A stretch of 64,000 nt of DNA, taken from NCBI RefSeq assembly GCF_014851395.1, contig NW_024043372.1, forward strand, positions 18,027,665 to 18,091,664, in the 5' to 3' direction. Of the stretch, positions 1-11,973 are shown piece after piece (position 1 is the first letter of the stretch; the number at the start of each line of letters is the position of its first letter). A model generated the notes under the pieces. The model made no database searches. It was not told the origin of the DNA and saw only the letters and a list, made by a program, of their open reading frames with translations. Origin of the DNA: Micropterus salmoides. Taxonomy: Eukaryota > Chordata > Actinopteri > Centrarchiformes > Centrarchidae. A program made the translations under genes and the position numbers.

Positions 1-1861
1 GTTTGATGAATGTTCTCTATCCTAAACCAGACGTCTGCCTCTTAATTAAAGTCTTGCTACAGTAGTATGTTTATACACACTCAAACAAGGATAAAGCTTC
101 TATAAGCGTCATCTGTGTCAGCGGATCTTCATGAATCATTAGCAAACTAAAACTTCAGATCGTATATAATCTACTGTAAACCCTCACTCAATGGAAGGAT
201 TTTCACACTGAAGCAGCTCAGAGGAGCAAGTTCAGACAGAATAAAATCTTGTACGACATAGCTGCAACACAACGAGGCAACCTTAAGTAAATATAGCCTG
301 GACATATATTATGTTCCCAATGTTCTTTGGAATAAGGTATATAACCGACTCATTTACACAGATGAAAGCATGTATTTGAATAGAGGGTTTGGTACAACAA
401 CAGTGGATCCTCCCTTCATACTGATGGGCTGGCAGATAATTGGGAGCCAATGTTGTAACATGTCTAATCCTCCGTCCTGACCCGGCCCCACAACATTGCC
501 ACACTGACTTTTCCTAACAATATGCGTGTGAGCTTGACTTGTTTGCACTGCGCACATGCATTATCTAATTGCTTAACTCCCAAAGCCTGTCCTAGCCCTC
601 TTTTCTCTGGCCTGAGGGATGCTGGCTGTCAGGTTGGCGGTCACCCCTTCAGAAGGGAGACAAACCCAAAGGTGTTCACATGTAATTATCAACAGTTTTT
701 AACTAATAGGTATGACCTAGGAACGACCTGAAGAAAAGGATAATTGCTTTCACTTATGTAAGTGTTTATGATGGCAATTTCTCAAACCGTTAGTGATCAG
801 TCTTTGTAGGGACACGCAAAGGTGTTGCAGTTTGGTTTGATGATGTTTATAATGCTGAGAGGTAAATGTTTTTACTGGCAGAGCTGGCAGCAAGTAAAAA
901 GAATTTCTGTCAACAAGAGTTTCTTACTAACTTCAGAATTAGTGATTAGCACCTGGAATGTCAGATTTTATCCCACAGGCTATTTTATTATAATCTTGTG
1001 TTGTTTTCCCTCTCAGGACTTGGCAAACACATAAAAAAGCAAAAAGGAAAAATTATATTACACACAGGAACACTGCTTATTAGTGCAGTCTGCAGCAGAG
1101 GGGCGTTGTGACAGAAAATCAGTTTTCCCTGCAGCCTTCGTCTTCAGTCCCTCACTGCAAACTGACCCCACCCCACATCCTGCAAAGCACACTACTGTGC
1201 TGTTGAGTTGTTATCATCCCACTGATTTCATTTACTGCAGTCCACATAATAGCTCTGGGCCCCCGGCTATTGACTTTACATACAGCACAAGTATAAGACA
1301 ATAAACTGAACAAACACTGTAAGAACACAACTTGTAAAAACACTAGAGGGCCAGACTTCTTAACAATCCTATAATGAAGGGCTTTGAGTTGGATGATCTG
1401 GTTGACAAATGACATGGATTTGTGAAGATTCTTTGTAAGTGCACAGAATAAGAGCACAAACAATGGCCTGCAAGCCCGGCCATGTTAGGGTGGAGCTGCA
1501 CTGGGAGTGCTATCCCATTAAAGAAAAAAGAAGATGAAGTTCACTTCTGGCACAAATCCTCACTGGCCAGGGTGTGTACAGTCAAATTATGTGAGACATA
1601 ATAGAGCTATGAGACATCACCACTAGACAAATATCTTTTGTGCCCCTGGGCACACACACCTGTAGGATGAACCCCAGGAGTGAACATAAAACTTCTGTTC
1701 TATTCAGGAGAAATCTGTTTTTTTGACCACAATTATGTTTCATTTAATCACGTAGAGCGAACGGAAACTACCGGCCTTGATGACCAGATCCAGCCCACAA
1801 GACAGTTTCATGACATCCCCCCGCATGTTTAGAGTGTATTGTTTCCATTTTAAGTAAATGA

Positions 1862-2025
1862 GGAAATGGGCTGCTTTTATCCAAGGCGCTTTACAATGTG
1901 GCTCCCAATCATCCATTCACACTCACGCAACACAGATGGCAGCGAGCTACAATGCAAGACACTGACAAACTTTCAGGGATCTAACCACTAACTCAGCCTA
2001 CAGAGTCACAGCCACTCCAGCCTTT
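1862..2025. repeat. Degenerate fish interspersed repeat with 'TTTATCCAAGGCGC' core
   Basis: The stretch contains TTTATCCAAGGCGCTTTACA followed by CATTCACACTCACGCAAC and a GCTACAATGCAAG block, a pattern I recognise as a common teleost interspersed repeat. A related core (TTTATCCAAAGCGCC) occurs at 55.46 kb. Boundaries and class are uncertain. Confidence 0.35.
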
Positions 2026-2029
2026 TACT

Positions 2030-2290
2030 TTAGAGTAATTATTTCAGTTTCAATGATTAATCAATGACTGATTAATTGTTCATTGAGTCATTCTTTAAGA
2101 TGTCTCATGTTCCACACACTTTATTCTTACTTTTCTTAGTCTTGAACTGAATTTGTTTTTTCCTGTTGGTTGGATGACACTTTGGGAAATTGTGTTTTGT
2201 TTTTTTACATTTTATAAACCAATCAATTCAATGACTTAATCAAGAAAATAATTAGTAATTAAAAAACAATGAGATTATTAGTAGAATTAG
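2030..2290. repeat. Decayed copy of the ATTAATC-rich MITE family
   Basis: It contains repeated ATTAATCA/TGATTAAT motifs at both ends, as in the better copies at 32379, 49041 and 62540. The terminal GCTGCAAC motif is not preserved, so this is an eroded copy or an internal fragment. Confidence 0.35.
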
Positions 2291-5200
2291 TCACTTTTGT
2301 AGCCTTAATAAATGTTGGCTTTCTGTTTCTGTTACACTCAGCAACTACACAACTTGTCAACACAAACACCTTATCGAGGACCAACAGCACTTTACCACCT
2401 TGCACCAAACAGTAAAATGTCTCTTCCCAAACCTAAAAGAAAGGGTGACCTGGAGCACAGACAGCTACAAGAGAGGTGCACAATTGATAATTTTGTCCCT
2501 GGGTGATTTCACTCTTTAAGTACATCCTTAAAGTAAAGTACAGCATTTCTTACCTTTTTTTTCTGCTTAAATGAAAGGAGAAAATCAAAACCAAGAAGTC
2601 CCTAGACTCAATAAAGATAATGCTGTATGTGTAATACAAATGTACACTGAAAATCCAAAGTATTAAAAACCCAATCTGTAAATCTTTAGCTATATCATTT
2701 ACAGGTATTCTGTTCATTTTCTGTCTTCATAGGTATTTTGTTTGTTTACATCTTGTGTTGATTGTTGTGAAATATTTTTACAAACAGGTTATAAAAACTC
2801 TGGTAGTACATCTTTACAACAGCACAGTGTTACCTGGTATTTTTAAGAACATATTCAAGTTACAGAAATATTTAGTCAAACAACTGACTGAAATTCCCAG
2901 TAACTACATGAGTGAGTGGGAGGTAAAATGAATATAAGTTCTTAAATGACATGCCTATTCCTAAGAACCTGCTGTCTTAAAAAAGTGTATTTTCCAAAAA
3001 CAAACAGGCTGGTTTAGCTGAAATTCAGAACTTCAAGTTGTGAAATATGACTACAGTGACCAAAAAAGGTCAGCTTCGCTATGAAATACGAGGACTGCGT
3101 CCCGAATTTCTGGTCACTGCCTTTCATATGACAAGATGTTTTGTGAGAGCCATAATGAAAATGCTGCCATAGGAGGTTTAAGCACTTTATCTCACAACCT
3201 TAAGATTTCCAAGGAGCTCTGACATCTGGTCTACTTTACGGTCAAACATGCAGGAGAAGAGAGATTAATACCCTGTCAAGACTCTTGCACACCATCTCTC
3301 TGTCTGGCACATATTCAACATCATACACAGCTCAAACATGTGTGTGTTTGTTTTTCAAGGTGCCTGGCAAACCAGCAATTCCTCTAGATTAACAAGCTTT
3401 TGAAATACAGTGGTTATTAAGTCAAGATGCTGTCTCAGCACATCCAGGCCTTTAGAAAAGGTGTGATAGCTTTTCAAACTGAGCAGGTCTGAACAGAAAG
3501 GCAAAGACTCCTAAATTAAAAGTGTAAATAAGCATTAGGTGTGATGATTATGGACTTAGTTGAAAGATTTACTTGACCTAACAAAATGTATGTTTCCTGC
3601 TTTGCTTGAGGCCACAAATGCTGCAAGGCGAAGCAGCGCTTTTCCAAAACAATCCACCTATCAGACCTACAGTACAGCTCTGCCTATGCAGTCAGTGCTC
3701 ACGAAGGACAGGTGCATTCCTGCACTTTTTAAATATGGCAATGCGCCACTGCTCTCAGCTGTATCGATACCCATGAATAATCAACCACAGCTGCACAGCA
3801 CAGCAGCTCCAGACACAAGCACAGAGAGAACAAAGGCGCAACGAAGCAGAGGGGGAAACACACTCCCATCATGGTATCACCCAGATTTTCCTTCCTCAGA
3901 TCGATACAGAGATAGAGAGAGAAAGAAATGTATCTGCGTTTGTCTGTCTCAAAATCCTTTCCTGTCTTGACTGTGGTACTTCCAGTATGTCCACTGGTCC
4001 CTACTGAAGATGTAAATCCCTAAAATATTGTCCCAAATGTATCTATTCAGATTGAAAAAAAGTCTCAGCAATTTTCCAAAACAGCAGGGCACACTAGTTG
4101 TTAGCAAAGGTTTCTCAAGAAGAGGCGATTAGTGCATTTGTTGGGGACTATTTTCATCTGCGGATTCTTACACATTTGGTGTTCTAGTGCAGTGGTTCCC
4201 TATTTGGCTTTTGACACTTCATCACAAGCTGCATAGGTGTCTGAGAAGTGAGCAGTACAACCAGGGTGAGGTTGCCCTCTCAGATTGATACATTTACGAG
4301 TATAAAGCAGGCAAAGGAAAGGAGAAAAATGTAAAAGATTTTTGTTGCAGAAATGTGCTATAAAAATCATCTCAAGATCCCTCGGATTTATCTTACTACC
4401 CCTTGGGAGGTCCTGACCCCCCGGCTGGTAACCACTGCTCTTCTGTGTGTGCCATTTACTCAAAATAAACTACACTGCCCATGCTCATTATAATTAAGGA
4501 ACATGACACCCAGTGCAACAGTGTGGCTCAGTGATGTGTTTCTGGAACACATGGAGGTCTATGGCACAGATCATGAACTATATGTTTAAACTTCTCCACT
4601 GAGGACAACCCAGGTTTTATAATGATGATGATGATGAGATCTACAAAATGAATACTTTGTTTTAAAACAAATACTAGAGGCTGCACATTCAAAAACATGT
4701 TCTGGGAAAGTGACGCACACCACGCAGACGGGAAGAGGGAGTAAGAGAGGAACAATATAGGCTCTAATCTGGGGCTCAGTGGTCTTAGTGAACTGAGCTC
4801 TCTCTCTTTCTCTCTCACTGTATCTCAGCAGCAGGGAGTCTTCCACTTCGAGAGGCCCCAGTTCAGTAGAGGCTGCGTGCCAGGATGCGGTGCAGGGCTG
4901 GCTGAAGGTTGGAGCCTCGGTGCTAGGTGACGGCTTAGAGAAAATCCCTCTAATGAATAGACGGCCTGGATTATACGCAGGGCAGGTCAGCACCAAAGAC
5001 AGACAGAGAGAGGCTGAAGAGTTCATCGGCGTTGCTCTTCGTTGGATGCAGCTTCAATTCAATCACAGTATACCCTCACCCTGTAATTAGCATGTACTTT
5101 AGTACGACAACCCTCAATCCTACTTTCAAAATAGACACTCAACTCCGCCTTTCTCTCCTTTCTCTTAAGCGCAGGAAGAAATGATCAAAGCCTCAGAAAA

Positions 5201-8200
5201 GTGTCTTCAGTGAAATTCATTGCATTGATCCACACATAGCTAAATTCAGCTGTTAGTGAATTATTCATGCAGGAAGAACATCCCCAGGAGGCACAGAGAC
5301 TGTTCTGGTTCACTATACATCCTGTATCGTCCACACTGTGATCCAGCAGGACAGTTGTTTGGCCTCTGTTCACTGATGGGATAAACAACCAATTAGGAGA
5401 GGCCACAGCAATGACCGGGGATCTCTCGTTCAAGTTCCAACCGGGTCCCAATCATCTCAACAGCTGCCTCCTACAGCACCTTTATTACACAGAAATGAAT
5501 GTAATATCAATACTGTACTGTGCTCTCATCTTTGGAATAAGCAAAACACTACCCTTATCTTTGTTATTTGAAAATGTATTAGCATATTAGCACAAGTATA
5601 ACTGCTGTTTTTTAGTCCCTATCTTTCTGTCTGTGCAGTAATGAATAAAGCAGTCTGCGATATCTCTGGACGGACAGTATAACATTTAAATTCTAAACAA
5701 ATGTGCCCTTTGCCTTCTTGCTCACATAAAGGAAGCTGTCACAGACAGCTAGGCACATTCTTTATCCATAGCTAATATACAGTGTGTTGCCAACTGTCAA
5801 ATATGTTCGTCAATGTCAGTCACTGTTTTCAATGCCTTTTAAGCACAACTGCATGCTGGTGGCAATTACTGGCAGAGACTCACTGACACCCAAGTGATAG
5901 ATTTCTCAGTGATGCAAGATAGCGTGGTAAAAACAGTGTGGATGAGGGCACTGGCATTGACCTTAACCATCCTCCTTCGCACGGTCGTTTGTCAGTGTGA
6001 GAGGTATGTAACCCCACCGTCCAGACACTGTGGCACTAAGTGGTTGTTCGTATGAGCTTGCTGTCTGATTTATGAAGCCTGCCCTTGGACAACTGTATGC
6101 GTATGTGCCGTTTGTTTCTGTGTGAGAGACAGAGAAAGACGGCAGTGAATGAACTCCACAGTGTTCTTAAAGCCAGAAATCAGATAAATTAGTAAAGAAT
6201 GTGGACTAAATCAGCTAAAGAGCTTTTCCAGACACACAAATACATCCAGACACTGTGAAAGAACAAGACTGTTCTCCACCAAAATTATGTTGTACAAAGG
6301 AGAGCAGCTGATTTGGAATTGAGATCAATAAAGGTTTTTTGAAGCTATTAGCTTTTCTGCTCAGAAAAACGGCTAATACCATATATAGCTGAGGAACTAT
6401 CAGCGCATTAGAAACTTATTTCTCCTATTTTGTGACATTACAAATCTAAACCGCACTTTTCCCCTTTTAATACAAATCAAGAGGTTACAAATTTCAAATG
6501 AAACATTGAAGGAAAGAGAAAGAAAACTTGTCCAAAAAAGCTACTCAAATGTGATTTTGTAACTTTTGTCTGAAGAAAAAAGTTGGTACACATAATAGTT
6601 CTTAAGTATGTCATATGTTGCTGAGAATTACATTTACATACACATGAATTAAAAGCAAATGTGTCAAATTAAAGGTAAACTTCATCATTCCTCAATGATT
6701 AATTCAATTCTACAAGCAGGTGTGTGCTAGTTTACACTGCAGTTGTTGACAACAGTGCATTTTTTTTACTTTAAAGGAGAAATTTAAGCGGAAAATTTGG
6801 GTTTAAGTGTTTAAAAACGTCTTCAAATTTATTACATAATGTCGTGAGTTTCATCTTAGAAGCACATTTGCGATCCTGGAGCCTGTTCTTTCACATTTTA
6901 ACCATCCATCTCCTTGTGTGTATCCACTCACGTAAAGCTTTAATAAATCACCAGGGCGCTGTGGAAGCACATGGGGGGGCCTCCGTTGGAACTGAGGATG
7001 CCTTACAAAGCGGTCTGCGTGACACAGAGAGGAGCAGAGGGGTGAAGGGGCTGTAGCGGGGTGGAGTGAAGGGCGAAGGAATGGCTGAACACAAAAAGCA
7101 CTGAACAGAAAAGGCATGGCAGGACGGGGCTCGGGATTGGATGCTGAAACGTGACTGTAGTAAAGAGGATTTAGACTGGGAGACAGAAAGAAAACAACTG
7201 GGCAGTGAACTCAGCAGTGATGCAATTGTTGAGCTCAGAGCAGAGGAGGAATGTGAGAGGCAGGGAAAGAGATTGATTTCCCTGATAATTGGCCAATAAA
7301 AAGAGTTTAGAAATATGTCTTATTCCTCACTTCTTTAGATGTAGAAAGAATTTAAAGAACATGTTTGACACTTTTACCTGTGTCAGTAAAGAAAAATGTA
7401 AACAAACCTAAATAACACAAAATACCTGTTGGCCTACCTATGTAAAAAATAATGAATAAAATATATAGAAAACCAGTTTACCAACTACCCAACAGCCACT
7501 ATTTGGAGGAAAATAGATGTTTCATGAGTGAATGTGTAAAGTGCAGTGGCTTTATATATGTTGCTAACTAAAACCCTAATTAAAAAGCCACTGAGATGGC
7601 TGTTTCAATGACTTATAAAGTCAAGAGCTCGCATTTTTGCCAAAGGATATTCAAAATTTTGGGCTTCCGGTGCAGCAGTTTTCAATTTGGCTGCCGTCCC
7701 GGTCACTGCCGTTCATCTTCTCAAGCAGAAATGCACAAAAAAGGATATGCTGGTGTTACAGAGAATGACTGGACAGCATTTGCAGTTTCCCCAAAGGAAT
7801 GGGAAAGCACAAGCATTCTGTGTCACTGAGTCAGTGCACTCGCAGGGAAGTCAGCGTTCGTCAGAGCCGACCTCACCGAGAAAACAGGGGCCCGTTAAAA
7901 TGCCTCTCTGCTTGAATCATGACTGAAAACAGAAGCAGGCGGTTGCTTGGCACCCCTCCCTCCAGTAGCCAGCAGTGACGTGGGTCAGCTGGGGACGCTG
8001 CAGCGGGTCCTCAAGGAAACGCAATGAATGTGACTAATGGGGGGAAACAATTGGTGGAGACTGAGCCGTGCAAAGGAATTTCCTCAGAAGCGTGTGATAA
8101 AAACAGGATCAGTTCAATTCACAAATGCTGAGCAGCGTCTCAGACATCCTTCATATGAAATAGCCACACTACCTCCTCAAGTGTAACTCTATCACTGCGA

Positions 8201-8543
8201 TGTCCCTCCACAATAGGCTACTGTCAGCACACACACATGGGAAGCAAAAAAGTCAGACTGGTTAGATGGGAAGCAATCAAAACAGCTTCTAGATTACCAC
8301 CACTCAGATCTCTCAACCAAGAGATCACAGCACAGCAACACTCTTTCAGGGCCCTGAATTCCTTGCTACTCCCTTGCAAATTATTACTATTATTGTGAGA
8401 TTAGGATGTAAAATAGATTATGCTACTTTATTTAGCTATGCAAACATGCTCCAAATTGCCAGATTTTTGGAGGAACCATCAGCAGCACAGACATCAAAAG
8501 ACACACTATAGTGCGGCACCATGTTGACCGGCCTTATACTCAC

Positions 8544-9034
8544 TTTTTCCTGTACTCGTCCCTCTCCCGCTTGACTTTGGCCAGTACGTTATACAGAGCC
8601 CTCAATTCTGGGGTAATGGTGTCTATTTGGACCCCAACTCCGTCCGGGTGCGTCCACGTCACCCCTGGCCCGCGCAAGGTCTCAAAGCGCTCCCCTTGTC
8701 TCCGGACGTGGGTGAAACTCCAGATGGTGCCCGGCAGCCGCGACTCGGGACCGTCCGTCTGCACGGCCACTTCACGGGAGTAAAGGTGCCGGTAGTGAGG
8801 TCTCTGCAGAGCTTGCTGCAGCTGGCTCTCCAGCAGTTTGTTTCTCCTCTCCAGTTCATGGACTTTGGCAAGGAAGCAGCGGAATCGCAGGTTGAGGGTT
8901 TTCAGCACATGGATGTTGGAGCCCAGGTCATTACGCAGGGCCGACCCGGTGGAGACGTTGCAGACCTGACCGGGCGGAGACTCGGAAAAAAACAGCGAGT
9001 TCATGTTGGTTAACGACAACACCCGGTAATCCAA
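8544..9034 (-). CDS. iffo2: Intermediate filament family orphan (IFFO2-like), first coding exon, partial gene
   Basis: IFFO proteins carry an intermediate-filament-type coiled-coil rod and are linked to nuclear structure. The exon encodes the N-terminus and start of the rod: a segment beginning LGSNIHVLKTLNLRFRCFLA, then KVHELERRN, then RLPGTIWSF, HPDGVGVQIDTITPE and KRERDEYRK, all hallmarks of the family. The reading frame opens at 9034, but the internal Met at 9004 (MNSLFF...) aligns best with recalled family starts, so 9004 is the likelier initiator. The exon ends at 8544 in a consensus donor (GTGAGT on the minus strand, 8543-8538), leaving phase 2. Remaining exons should lie left of the window. 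Parts of the protein resemble IFFO1; I chose IFFO2 because mrto4 and akr7a are neighbours of IFFO2 in mammals. IFFO1 is the alternative. Confidence 0.8.
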
Positions 9035-11973
9035 CTGTGGCTCTGTCTGGTTTGGGATGCGGCGATATAAAACCCGTTCTTCTTATCGCTGCATATTCCT
9101 TCAAAAATCCCACTCCCCCAGGACGAGTCCCTCCTTACAATGCAGATGTGAGTGGCTGACCATCACTGTCCCTACTGGATGTGTACCCCGATATACTGAC
9201 ATGGACCCCTGCAGCATGGGTGTTCACGAGCAAATAACAACCCCCAAAAGTCCTTTAAAAGGCACCGGGGGGCATTATCTTCTGAAGGGGCGAGAGGTTT
9301 GACGCAGACCGCAACCAGCACTAGCAGTATTTCCCGTCACCCTCATCTCTGTGTTTGCCTCTGCTTTGTCAGGAGCTGCTGATGCTGTGCCGGTTCATAT
9401 AGCCAGAGGAAGATGGTCCACCTTCTTTCTTTGTCATTCCCCGTTACTGTGTGGCTCTATCCAGTCTCCATGTGGTGCGGTGGGACGGCAGGATGGAGGA
9501 CCGCAGAGCCCGGCCTCTCTCGCGGATCATGTTGCAAAGTGCTAAACTAGGCACTATCACCGACATCAGCCCCTCCCACGTTCCCTCCCCCTTTTCTCTC
9601 ACACACTGACATCCTGGCTGACGGCATAAACATAAGCCTAATTAATAGGATAAAGTAGACCACAATGCATTCTCAATTAATTTAGATACATTTTTATTCA
9701 GTGTTTAACTTGTTCATTGTCATCATAAATTCTGCACGCGGTATGTAGGCTACTGTATAAAGATGTAATACATGCATAGGCTACTTTATAACCACCCAAG
9801 TCATAATCTATCACTTAATATTTATTCTCTTGCACTATTTATTTACAATTTACAGAAACACTTGACTACTAAATAGACACTTTATTGTTCATTGTTTCTT
9901 TGTATAGGTTACTGCATATACCAGTGTATTTAAATATATGTACACCTATTTTCTCACCTACTTGTACATAATCTAATTTAGGTTTTGCTTGAGGTTTCTA
10001 CCTGCTAAAAGGGTGTTTTTCCTTGCCATTGTCGCTAAGTGCTTGCTGTTGGTGGTAAATGTTGGGTTTCTGTAAATAATATTACAAAGAGCTACAGCCT
10101 AGACCTAGCTGCTGTTTATGAAGATGCATTATGAAAACTTCTGTTATGAATTGGATACTATTTCTATGTTTATTTTTACTAATGTTTGTTCAGCTTTGTT
10201 GTTGGTGTTTTTAGATTTTTGTTTGTCTGTTTGCTGTAAATTGTCATCATGATTAATCTTAGTATATTCTACTCCAAACTATGACTGTATAATGTAGGGC
10301 ATATTCAAATATATGTGTTGTTCACTATGTGTTCTCTTTACTGGTAAGCTCCTTCAATTATGAATTCCCATTGCTTTGTAATACAATAAAGCTTTTCTGA
10401 TGTTGATATGTAGGCCTATATTTTTATACATTATAGCCTGTATTTTAGATACTTTTATATTTATAAGTACATATAGGCTACATTTTGTAGCCTAGGCTGT
10501 ATATACTGTTCTACTTTTTGTAGGGACTTGGAGGCTACTTTATATCAAGCATAGATGCTAGATAAAAGGTGACCTTTGTGTATGTGCTGTATCTCTTTTT
10601 CCTAAGAAAGCATTATGATGCTCTTCATGCCATACTTACCTCAGGTCAAAAGGGGGGAATGCCTTACTCCTGAACATAAATAATGGCAATGTATCTAAGT
10701 GAGTCTACAGCATCTTTCTAATATCAACTGAAAATGTTTGGGTAGAATAAAGCCCACAATACACCAATAGGCTACATGGATCCTTAGGGAAGTTGTATTT
10801 TTGTGTGTTCTAGGTGTAGGGCTATCTGTACATCTACTTGCCTGCTGTAGTTTTGGCTCAGGGTCCCCCTAGCGGGTTAATCCGTCCATAACCTTCATTA
10901 CTTCAGACAGATAATCCTCATTCGTCATTTTCGTCATGTTACAGAAGGGTGTAAAATAAATGTGTGACGGCTCGCAAGACAATGAAAAATGTTGCTCTTG
11001 ATGAAAATGTTATTCACTAAAATAGGTGCCATATATGGCGCCATATGCAACTTAATCATGTCTCTAGTCCAATATTAATCAGTAGACCATCTTTATTACA
11101 CCATCGTGCATTACACACATAGGTTAAGGAGTATGGAGTACTGATCCTGACAAATTCAGAAATAAATACAGAAATAAATAAATGCTCAATAAATAATAAA
11201 TGTCTGTCAGAGCTTCCACAGGAAAAGGGAAGGAAGACATGGCTGGTAGTATTGTCTTCAAATAGAGTTGCTAAACACCTCAGCACATTGAAATATGCCA
11301 TCTGACTGTGTGAAGAGCAAGCTTGTTGATGTGTGGAGGGAGAGTAGGCCTAGAGCGCTCCCGTCTGACTGGTCCACCAATAGGGGAGAAGTTCACCCCT
11401 TTAGACACAACCCCTCCTCATTTGCATAATGAGGCAGAAATGCAGAAATTAATACCATTGGGAAAATAAAAAGGGTAGAAAATGCAACGGAAGAATAAAA
11501 CAAAAATATTAAAACACACACATAAATAAATAAATTTAAAAAGAAGTAATTAATAAATAAAGTTGAAGATTATAACCGACAATAAATAAATAAGGTATTT
11601 ATTACAAAGGTGAATAATTAATTAATTAAATTTTTTAAATTTTGTGCATTTAATCGGATGCTTATTTATTTATTGAGCATTTATTTACGTTTTAAATGAT
11701 TTTGCCCGATTAATGAGTAATATTAGTTTGAGATAACGCCAAAGTGAGTATGACTCTTGACTCAACATATGTATATATTTATTTAGAAGCAGCAGTAAAT
11801 ATCTGCATACCAGCAATACCGATGAGTCATAAATATTATAATTAAAAGTGTATTATTCCCCTTCTTTTGTTTTTGTAGTCAGGCACCGCATGGTCAGCTT
11901 CACCAAACAGAAACATTTGGGGTCCTTTTACTTCACGTGTGCGTCTGCTGCTCTGCCATCGTGAGACGAAACC
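9035..11973. other. Intergenic region between iffo2 and mrto4 (divergent starts)
   Basis: About 9.05-9.6 kb is GC-rich and is the natural place for the iffo2 promoter and 5' UTR, although I cannot point to a specific minus-strand core element. From 9.65 to 11.9 kb the sequence is AT-rich with AATAAATA runs (11.5-11.7 kb) and no gene. A 14-bp palindrome (ATATGGCGCCATAT, 11033-11046) overlaps a CCATATATGG box at 11029-11038. Confidence 0.5.
11925..11973 (+). promoter_or_regulatory. mrto4 proximal promoter/5' UTR with CACGTG E-box and pyrimidine tract
   Basis: A palindromic CACGTG E-box lies at 11934-11939, 34 bases before the mrto4 ATG, and directly follows a pyrimidine-rich TCCTTTTACTTC. CACGTG is the MYC/MAX-type site found at many ribosome-biogenesis genes. 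The transcription start is not known, so the E-box could fall within the 5' UTR. Confidence 0.45.

Larger units (their letters stand above)
1..8543 (-). other. Presumed iffo2 intron 1, no coding exon recognised
   Basis: This stretch lies downstream of the iffo2 exon-1 donor on the minus strand. I looked for the next IFFO exon (rod segment with an ELVVFKGLM-like motif) and found none, so intron 1 probably extends past the left edge. It holds AT-rich unique sequence and two degenerate repeats near 1.9-2.3 kb. The open frames here (longest 146 and 136 codons) have no recognisable family signature. Confidence 0.5.

Noticed and set aside
3560..3970. 136-codon open frame in the iffo2 intron
   Set aside because: No recognisable domain, signal or splice context. 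The composition is like the surrounding non-coding DNA.
4586..5026. 146-codon minus-strand open frame
   Set aside because: Part of the frame is made by TCTC and GATGAT repeats (poly-His run), and no family signature is present.
9065..9070. TATAAA near the iffo2 start
   Set aside because: It is on the plus strand, the wrong orientation for the minus-strand gene, and only about 60 bases from the ATG.
11029..11046. CCATATATGG (CArG-type) box overlapping a palindrome; another CCATATATGG at 32960
   Set aside because: CC(A/T)6GG is expected several times by chance in 64 kb, and there is no nearby start site to give it meaning.
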